This document shows positions 42,545 through 48,191 of a stretch of 48,191 bases of DNA, in pieces. The notes beneath the pieces were generated by a model. That model had not been told where the DNA came from. It did no database searches and saw nothing but the letters and a program-made list of their open reading frames with translations. Position 1 is the first letter of the stretch. Every line of letters begins with the position of its first letter. This DNA comes from Thermoproteota archaeon. Its GTDB lineage: Archaea; Thermoproteota; Thermoprotei_A; EX4484-217-1. The stretch lies in contig JAPDJU010000011.1 in NCBI GenBank assembly GCA_029258915.1, forward strand, positions 1 through 48,191, written 5' to 3'. Position numbers and translations under genes: made by a program.

Positions 42545-43006
42545 ATGTTGGAGGAAATTTTAGGGGGTTTAGAGAGCTTAAATATTTTTAAAGGTATTTG
42601 GCGTGGCTATGCATTCTATGTAACTAGCGAAAGGATAATTGGAGCTAAAATGAAGAAAAGGAGAAGAGAGCTTTTAAAATTCCTTATGGGTTGGAGAGGA
42701 AGCATTAAGAAGAGTCTTAAGCCTTTCGAATGGAGAAGTAAATCAGTTAAAATACCTAGGTTAACAGGTGAAGATGCTTTTAACCTCCTAGAAGATCTTA
42801 AGGAGAGAATAGATTTTAATGTAAGGAAACATGAAATCCAGGAAGTAGAGTTAAAAAAACCGGGAATACTAAGATCGGGACATATTAGAATAAAAACGGT
42901 CACGGGGAAGGAGTATAAAGTAAAAATAGTTGCAGGGTGTAAAGAAGAATACGAATATCTTAAAAAGATTCTACAGGAATTCTGCCCTGAAAAACTGAAA
43001 ACTTAA
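42545..43006 (+). CDS. Small protein with bacterial-PH-like pattern, function unknown
   Basis: This basic protein has 153 residues and no membrane helix. YAFYVTSERIIGAKMKKRRRELLKF resembles the strand-turn (TxxRII) of bacterial PH-like domains. The rest alternates charged helices (LTGEDAFNLLEDLKERIDF) and strands ending GHIRIKTVTGKEYKVKIV, then a last helix KEEYEYLKKILQEF as in PH folds. Such domains bind membranes or proteins. The gene stands alone with a strong TATA box and AAGGAGGA. I cannot assign a function; the PH assignment is a pattern guess. Confidence 0.6.
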   Translation: MLEEILGGLESLNIFKGIWRGYAFYVTSERIIGAKMKKRRRELLKFLMGWRGSIKKSLKPFEWRSKSVKIPRLTGEDAFNLLEDLKERIDFNVRKHEIQEVELKKPGILRSGHIRIKTVTGKEYKVKIVAGCKEEYEYLKKILQEFCPEKLKT

Positions 43007-43324
43007 CCAAGCTTCAGCAGCATGTCAGTCAAGTAGCTAAGTAATACATCATAACTCTAACTGCTTATTCTTAGTTAATTTAAGAAATTATTTTACTTAT
43101 CTTAAATTTAAAAGTATATTTTGAATTCTTTTGTATAACTAAACGTATTTATCACTTAGTATTAGCAGTAATTTACAATGTTTGGCTGTCGCATATGGTG
43201 CGGCTTGAAGCAATATAGTTTTCTAAATTTTTCAGAGTTTTAGTAGTACAAGAAGAGAAATTAAAGTAGCGAAGTTAGAATGATGAACATGCTCATTAGA
43301 TAACTAGGTTTAGTTCTTTTCTAA
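43007..43324. other. 318-bp convergent intergenic region, no gene seen
   Basis: No frame looks coding. AATTTAAG (43077-43084) and CTTAAATT (43101-43108) form an 8-bp inverted repeat with a 16-nt spacer, and CGCATATGGTGCG near 43193 is a minor hairpin. The flanking genes converge, so these may be 3'-end structures. Nothing else is evident. Confidence 0.4.
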
Positions 43325-43786
43325 CTATAGTAAATCTCTAAGACTCTTAATCTTAAACTTAGGGTTTGCCTCCTGAACAATTTTCTTAAATTTATCCATA
43401 GCAGTTAATTCGTGAATATCGCTATCTTCAGTCACTAAGATGTCAGCACAGTTAATAGCTGATGAGAGGATGAGGCAGTCTATGAAGTCGTTTAGTATAT
43501 TTCTTAGCTTAAACGCTACTAGTAATATTGGAGTATCATGGATTGGTACTTTACGTATCCTGTCATCACGCACTATAGCTCTTATCCCTGCAGTTACTCT
43601 TGCTGGAGTAAGTAGTCCGGAAGCTACGTATTTAGCTCCTTTAGCTGAAATCTCGAATAATGAAATTTCACTAATAAGTATTTTATATCCTTCTCTAATC
43701 AACTTAATGACACTGTTTCGAGGAATCTCCTTAACAGATATTCCTACTGCTGGCAAAAAGTAGGTGGTGTCTAGTAGTAGCTTCAT
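43325..43786 (-). CDS. vapC: VapC-type PIN-domain toxin
   Basis: This is a 153-residue PIN domain, a probable Mg2+-dependent RNase toxin. Acidic active-site residues appear in order: D6 in KLLLDTTYFL, Glu in ISEISLFEIS, Asp in NDFIDCLILSSA and the last acidic group in ILVTEDSDIHEL. The start overlaps the antitoxin stop by four bases (ATGA), the classic vapBC coupling. Archaeal VapC toxins cut tRNA or rRNA; the target cannot be predicted. The length is normal and nothing is broken. Confidence 0.88.
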   Translation of the reverse strand: MKLLLDTTYFLPAVGISVKEIPRNSVIKLIREGYKILISEISLFEISAKGAKYVASGLLTPARVTAGIRAIVRDDRIRKVPIHDTPILLVAFKLRNILNDFIDCLILSSAINCADILVTEDSDIHELTAMDKFKKIVQEANPKFKIKSLRDLL

Positions 43787-44019
43787 GATTCAGCTTCCTT
43801 AGAAAGTTCTTTCCTAAACCTATGGAAATCTTCAAGCGAAATTTCAATTTCAGGAGGTTTTTCTAAAACATCTTCTAAGGTCGGTATAGGCTCCACTATT
43901 AACCTTCCATTCTCAACCCTATAAATAACCTTCATATGTGGTTTAAGACCAAGCTTTTCCCTAATACTTTTAGGAGGAAATAGCTCACCCTTAGAACCAA
44001 CCCTACCTTCAACACTCAC
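43783..44019 (-). CDS. vapB: VapB-type AbrB-fold antitoxin
   Basis: The 78-residue protein has an N-terminal AbrB swapped-hairpin domain (EGRVGSKGELFPPKSIREKLGLKPHMKVIYRVENGRL-type pattern, split over residues 4-42) that binds DNA, and an acidic C-terminal tail (LEKPPEIEISLEDFHRFRKE) that should wrap around the toxin. Start is GTG 44019. A set of four direct repeats lies upstream at 44028-44096 and brackets the TATA box, a good candidate for autoregulation by VapB or the VapBC complex. Confidence 0.88.
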   Translation of the reverse strand: MSVEGRVGSKGELFPPKSIREKLGLKPHMKVIYRVENGRLIVEPIPTLEDVLEKPPEIEISLEDFHRFRKELSKEAES

Positions 44020-44027
44020 TTAGTACA

Positions 44028-44096
44028 CCGAGTAAACAATACAAATTCCGAATATATATTAATTTCCGAGTAAACAACATAGTAACCGAGTATATC
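44028..44096. promoter_or_regulatory. Four direct repeats at about 19-bp spacing in the vapBC promoter
   Basis: CCGAGTAAACAA (44028-44039), CCGAATATAT (44048-44057), CCGAGTAAACAA (44066-44077) and CCGAGTATATC (44086-44096) start 20, 18 and 20 bp apart, close to two DNA turns, so all copies face the same side of the helix. An AATATATATT TATA-like block lies between copies 2 and 3. Copy 1 overlaps the expected transcript start. This is best explained as an operator array for the AbrB-fold antitoxin. Confidence 0.7.
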
Positions 44097-44185
44097 AACT
44101 CCTAATAAAACCACACCTTAGTACTGTTAGTTTTATTGGAACTAAGAAGCTATGTATCGCCGCTGTTTATGTCTATTTCTTAGTT

Positions 44186-47100
44186 CTACTTCCTCTTGAT
44201 AACGTATATTATTATACCTATGAGCGCAACGGATAGTAGAAGTATGGCTAGTGTTTCGGTGGAGATCTTTAGGATTTTCTCGGTGACAGCGGGTGTTGTG
44301 GTAGTCTCTGGCGCGGGCTTAGCTAGCTCGATGTATACTAGTTCGTCTTTTAACTCGTATTCTGATAGATCTACTTCTCCAATTTCCTTACCATACATGT
44401 CTACTAGGTAGGCGCGTCCTTCGAGTGGTAGTTTACCTTTACCCCATGCTACATAAATTACTTTGTTCTTGAATTTGAATTCAGCTAGGAATGGGTTCTT
44501 AGAGATTATTCTGGCTTCATTAAAGCCATCTATCATTTTAATTAACGTTTTGTACGCGTAAAATGCTGGTTTTCTTCTACCATCTACGTCTATTAGACAT
44601 GAGTGTTTTAGCCCTTCTGGGAAGTACTCCTTAGCTTTAAGCTCGGATGGGGAAACCTTAGCTATACCTTTTGCTAATGCGTAAACGTAGCTTTTAACTA
44701 AAGCTTCTGCGACTTCTTCTTCGCTTCTTTCAAGCTTTTTCTCCATTCCACCGAACTGTGATTCAGTAACCCATATCTCAATGTTTTTAAGTCCTAGTTC
44801 CTGTAGAATCTCCATTAACCTATCTACTTCCAAGTAATCTACGTAGCTATGGTAGCTTAGGAAGTCGAATTTTAAACTGTTCTCCTTTAAGAAACTTAAA
44901 TACTCCCTATCAGGGCCGATAAAGGAGGATGGGGAAACCTTACACTCACTACAAGCTTCCTTAATAGCTTCATAAGCTTTAACATAGTATTCTTTATATG
45001 TTTCTAGGCTCCATTCAGGTCTACTATGGATTTCATTCATAATCTCATAATGTCTAACTGGGAATTTTAGTTCAGACATATCGTTTACTCCGTCGCCATC
45101 ATAGCGTTCGACAACTTCTTTAACTCGTCTAGCGAATTCGTCTGGAGGTATTTCGGGGAATGGGAGATCTATGATTACGTGAAGTATTATTCCAGCTTTC
45201 TGACATGCCATAACCTGGTTATCCATTGGCTTAAAGTCTGGGTTTAATATGTCGAAGCCTGCTCTCTTCCATGTTACACCCAGCTCTGCCATTGCTTTGA
45301 AATCTATACTTTCCAGCCCTCCGCCTCCAAACCTGCCTTTAACTGCTTCTCCGTAGCTTCTCTCAACACTTGGTACTTTCTCTAACTCAATCAACGGTAG
45401 TTTTTTAGGAAGCTCTTTTGGAGCACCTTTAGCTTCAGCAATCCATGGCTCGAATGGTCTTAGAAATTCTGGAACCTCCCCGCCCTCAACGTATTCAATA
45501 AAGCCTTCTCTTACAAGTTTCTCCGGTTTAGGGGCTGGTTCCACAAATCTAGTCGGTATTCTCGCTAAAAACGAATAGTGTATATCGCAACCAACCATAG
45601 TCCAAATGTATTTACCATCAAACTTTATTCCCCAAGGATGTAATTGAAAGTTATCATAGTAGTAAAGGCTGACAAACTCTAAGTACTCATCTGGTGGTTG
45701 CTCACCATACTTAGGCAATCCATGATAGATGAATATACCGTATAAGTCTGTTATGAACAGGTATTTTCCATCGTAAAACACGTAGTGAGGACCTCTCAAC
45801 ATTGGTTCTTTTGGTTTTATAATTAAATCAGGCTCTGAATCATTAGTTAGCTTTGAAATGTTAAAGTAGACTAAGACTCTTGAGTTTATATGTTGAGCAA
45901 CAAATAACATGTCCTTATATATGAATACGTGAAATGGCTCTATTATTGGCTCTCCAGCTGCTTTCGTTAATACAACATCTGGTTCTTGATTATCTCTAGT
46001 TGGCATAGACTTCCAAACTAATACCATGCTATGGTATCGGTCGGAAGATACTGCTGCTAACTTTCCATCTTTACAAGATATACCACTTGCTGCACCACCG
46101 AAAATAACACCGTACTTACCAATCTCTTTTATCGTAATATCTGGTTCTCTTGGCTCATCTGGTATTTCATTATATATTCCAATTGTTCCTCCTTTCTCAA
46201 TTACACATAAATGTTTGCCATCACTACTAACATCAACACCACCTAAACCGCCACCCATTGGCCCTCCAAGGTACCAATCAGCATACTGATAGTTCTCTCT
46301 TGGCAGTTCGTTAAATACCGCTACGTATTCTTGGCCGCAAACAAACATTTTATTATCCACTATTTCTAAGCCGTACTTTGGATTTCTCGGCCATACGGCT
46401 CCGCCAATTATGTAGTCTGCACTTAATCCATTTTCAAGCTTTGATAAATTATAGATTAGAACAGCTGAGCTATAAAACCCTTTATCCAATACTATTAGCC
46501 AATCATCAGTTGCTTCTATTCCTCTTGGTACTGCTAAAGCATCTTTACTTGGAACCTGTTTTGCATATGTTTCTTCAAAACTTCTCCTACCAATAACATA
46601 CTTGGCAAGCATTCCGTTCTCAAACTTATCCTTTTCAAAAACCAGCACCCTGCCAAAATCATCAGTTATGAATAAGTACTTACTATTTGATGCTACATCA
46701 TATACTCTATTACCATATATCCTACCTCTCGGATCTTCAACTTGCTCTTTACATTCAAAGTCTTTATATCCTATAACAAAATCGGCAGGTGCATGGTCTC
46801 TCAGGTTTTCTTTCTTCCATATTAAAACCCTATTTGCAAACACTTCAGAAACGTAAACATATTTATCATCAACATCTATTCCTACGGGACCGCAAAAAGT
46901 TGTTCTTGAACACTTGCTAACACCTTCTTCACCTAACACTATATAGTCTTCTCGTTTGATCTCGAACTTTTCATCTTTTGATAAGGGGATTTTTTTGAAT
47001 ACTACTACAGTATCATGCTTAACAACATATAGCCATTTACCATCCCATGCAATATCTCCAATTTCTCCTAGTGGAAAATCAATATCTACTTCGGCGAAAT

Positions 47101-47644
47101 AAGGGTCACCGATTACTAAATCTGGTTCTTCATAGTTTTTAGTTGGTATGTGATTGTAGATTAAAATCCTTCCATTAACACCGTCTGCTATAAATAAGTA
47201 TTTACCATCCGTTGCTATACCGGTAGGCGATGTTAAACCATTTCTCTTCTTGCTTGGTATTCTAGTGTAAAAATCTGGTTGACCTAACACTATTTTCGGT
47301 TTTAACCCTTTATTATTAGTTATGTTTTCCAAATCGTAAACTAATACTCTATAGTTATTACTATCTGCTATGAATAAATATTTACCATCTGTTGCAACAC
47401 CATCCGGTGCAAGATTGTCAAAGTTTAAGTCGTTAGGACCAGCAACATATGTTGGCCACTTAGGTGTCATAGCAACCATGTCAATAACTGGTTTATCGGG
47501 TAGTAATTTTTCATACTGTTCCTCCTTCAACCAACCGGTTTCAGGCTGAACACTTAAGATAACATTGCTGTTTACCATTTGAGGCATATATGATAACAGT
47601 AAAACGATAACTACTAAGCTAAAACATATCTCCCTTCTATACAT
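44186..47644 (-). CDS. Large cell-surface protein: beta-propeller repeats plus glycosidase-like domain
   Basis: The product of about 1150 residues has a signal peptide (CFSLVVIVLLLSYMPQMVNS), a long NHL/propeller region (about 60-690) with repeats such as GVATDGKYLFIADSNNYRVLVY, and a (beta/alpha)8 glycosidase-like domain (about 790-1050). Clan GH-A acidic residues are at E875 in YEIMNEIHS and E965 in WVTESQFGG (numbered from the longer start). A beta domain, a Thr-rich linker (ETTTTPAVTE) and a C-terminal membrane helix with a KRK end follow. It should sit on the outer face and bind or cut sugar chains. The frame opens at TTG 47656, but GGGAGAA before ATG 47644 favours that start. Confidence 0.8.
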   Translation of the reverse strand: MYRREICFSLVVIVLLLSYMPQMVNSNVILSVQPETGWLKEEQYEKLLPDKPVIDMVAMTPKWPTYVAGPNDLNFDNLAPDGVATDGKYLFIADSNNYRVLVYDLENITNNKGLKPKIVLGQPDFYTRIPSKKRNGLTSPTGIATDGKYLFIADGVNGRILIYNHIPTKNYEEPDLVIGDPYFAEVDIDFPLGEIGDIAWDGKWLYVVKHDTVVVFKKIPLSKDEKFEIKREDYIVLGEEGVSKCSRTTFCGPVGIDVDDKYVYVSEVFANRVLIWKKENLRDHAPADFVIGYKDFECKEQVEDPRGRIYGNRVYDVASNSKYLFITDDFGRVLVFEKDKFENGMLAKYVIGRRSFEETYAKQVPSKDALAVPRGIEATDDWLIVLDKGFYSSAVLIYNLSKLENGLSADYIIGGAVWPRNPKYGLEIVDNKMFVCGQEYVAVFNELPRENYQYADWYLGGPMGGGLGGVDVSSDGKHLCVIEKGGTIGIYNEIPDEPREPDITIKEIGKYGVIFGGAASGISCKDGKLAAVSSDRYHSMVLVWKSMPTRDNQEPDVVLTKAAGEPIIEPFHVFIYKDMLFVAQHINSRVLVYFNISKLTNDSEPDLIIKPKEPMLRGPHYVFYDGKYLFITDLYGIFIYHGLPKYGEQPPDEYLEFVSLYYYDNFQLHPWGIKFDGKYIWTMVGCDIHYSFLARIPTRFVEPAPKPEKLVREGFIEYVEGGEVPEFLRPFEPWIAEAKGAPKELPKKLPLIELEKVPSVERSYGEAVKGRFGGGGLESIDFKAMAELGVTWKRAGFDILNPDFKPMDNQVMACQKAGIILHVIIDLPFPEIPPDEFARRVKEVVERYDGDGVNDMSELKFPVRHYEIMNEIHSRPEWSLETYKEYYVKAYEAIKEACSECKVSPSSFIGPDREYLSFLKENSLKFDFLSYHSYVDYLEVDRLMEILQELGLKNIEIWVTESQFGGMEKKLERSEEEVAEALVKSYVYALAKGIAKVSPSELKAKEYFPEGLKHSCLIDVDGRRKPAFYAYKTLIKMIDGFNEARIISKNPFLAEFKFKNKVIYVAWGKGKLPLEGRAYLVDMYGKEIGEVDLSEYELKDELVYIELAKPAPETTTTPAVTEKILKISTETLAILLLSVALIGIIIYVIKRK

Positions 47645-47863
47645 AATTTCTCCCAAAATTGATCTAATTACCTTTTTCTAAAAATTCTTTTTTATCCGCA
47701 TCTTAAATCAAAACAAATCCTAAAATATGGTAAATGTTTTAGCAGGTATTTGCACTAGGACGATAATAATACTATGATGCTATCTAAATAGAACGGGTAT
47801 ACGGGAATAGGCGGTAGAATTATTACGTATTTCCCTTAACTTAAACTTGTTTGGTGGTTTCCC

Positions 47864-48109
47864 GTGACAGTTATTGTTGATGTTGAAAGTAGAGGTGCTA
47901 GAGAGTTAAGTGGTGGTTTTAAGGTTTCAGGTAGGAAAGTGAATTTATGGGTTAGAATTTACGATACTGAGTACGGGAGGAAAGCTAGAATAACCATATC
48001 CTTCCATGACGGTACAAGATGGATTAACACTCCTCCAATATGGCTTAACAAAAACCTATGTGAAGAACTTTCCCTAAGACTAAGAAAAATATCTGAAAAA
48101 CTAACGTAG
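47864..48109 (+). CDS. Hypothetical 81-residue protein
   Basis: GTG 47864 follows TTTGGTGG at a good distance. The protein is mostly beta in pattern: MTVIVDVESRG, VNLWVRIYDTEYGRKARITISFHDG, then TPPIWLNKNLCEELSLRLRKI as a closing helix. Alternating hydrophobic residues and a neat start context make it a real small gene. I recognise no family. It is divergent from the surface protein (about 220 bp apart), with no ORF between. Confidence 0.6.
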   Translation: MTVIVDVESRGARELSGGFKVSGRKVNLWVRIYDTEYGRKARITISFHDGTRWINTPPIWLNKNLCEELSLRLRKISEKLT

Positions 48110-48191
48110 ACTAGCTAAAACAATTATGCTTAAATTCACTATAAGCCGAATTCTTTCTCCACCTAAAACCTACTCTTAAACTTTTCAAATC

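Noticed and set aside
1-48191. tRNA, rRNA, CRISPR array or replication origin
   Set aside because: No cloverleaf with a GTTCRA arm, no rRNA-like segment, no regularly spaced identical repeats with unique spacers, and no Orc1/Cdc6 gene or origin-box cluster was seen by eye.

Overview
The window looks like a chromosomal segment of an AT-rich archaeon. The main markers are an archaeal-type XPB helicase with the Bax1 nuclease, a short single-OB-fold ssDNA-binding protein, TrmB, Lrp/AsnC and V4R-type regulators, an AbrB/PIN VapBC pair, archaeal signal anchors, GGTGA-type Shine-Dalgarno sequences, TATA boxes about 20-45 nt before start codons, and frequent GTG and TTG starts. A Thermoproteota-like lineage fits best, but no rRNA or other phylogenetic marker is present, so this is inference. 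I found no tRNA, rRNA or CRISPR array.

Left part (1-13.7 kb): the first codons of an AEC-type transporter run off the left edge. Then come a membrane-anchored zinc protease, XPB and Bax1 placed tail to tail with a 1-nt gap, a MazG-like pyrophosphohydrolase, a nucleoside-deaminase-like amidohydrolase with a palindrome just before its TATA box, a DMT transporter, an OB-fold protein, and a winged-helix regulator followed by a three-gene ABC-2 exporter operon. Two inverted repeats lie between the regulator and the operon. An S9 prolyl-oligopeptidase-like peptidase converges on that operon.

Middle part (13.7-30.4 kb): this is the most eroded stretch. An aldo/keto reductase has an in-frame TGA, a GNAT acetyltransferase has an in-frame TAG, a SAM methyltransferase is split by two frameshifts and a stop, and a TnpB C-terminal relic is followed by an omega-RNA-like hairpin. 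A UroD-type corrinoid methyltransferase gene is interrupted by a 226-bp GC-rich remnant that shares short sequence boxes with the TnpB relic. Between these lie intact genes, several for uptake of charged small molecules: an OPA-like MFS carrier, two DAACS glutamate/dicarboxylate symporters, and a TAXI-type TRAP transporter (binding protein plus fused permease) divergent from a CaiB-type CoA-transferase. A TrpB-like enzyme that lacks the usual catalytic glutamate sits divergent to an Lrp regulator. An apparently intact corrinoid-binding protein follows the broken UroD gene.

Right part (30.4-48.2 kb): a sugar ABC importer (binding protein, two permeases, MalK-type ATPase), a TrmB regulator, a TreT trehalose glycosyltransferring synthase and a GalT/HIT-family nucleotidyltransferase form a probable trehalose/maltose uptake and breakdown locus. 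Similar ACTTAT-ARGT palindromes occur in front of both the importer and trmB/treT. Next, a dihydroorotase-like amidohydrolase is divergent to a 403-aa membrane protein built from an internal tandem duplication, which I do not recognise as a named transporter family. The window ends with a bacterial-PH-like small protein, a VapBC module with a four-copy direct-repeat array around its TATA box, an about 1150-residue surface protein combining a beta-propeller with a glycosidase-like domain, and an unrecognised 81-aa protein.
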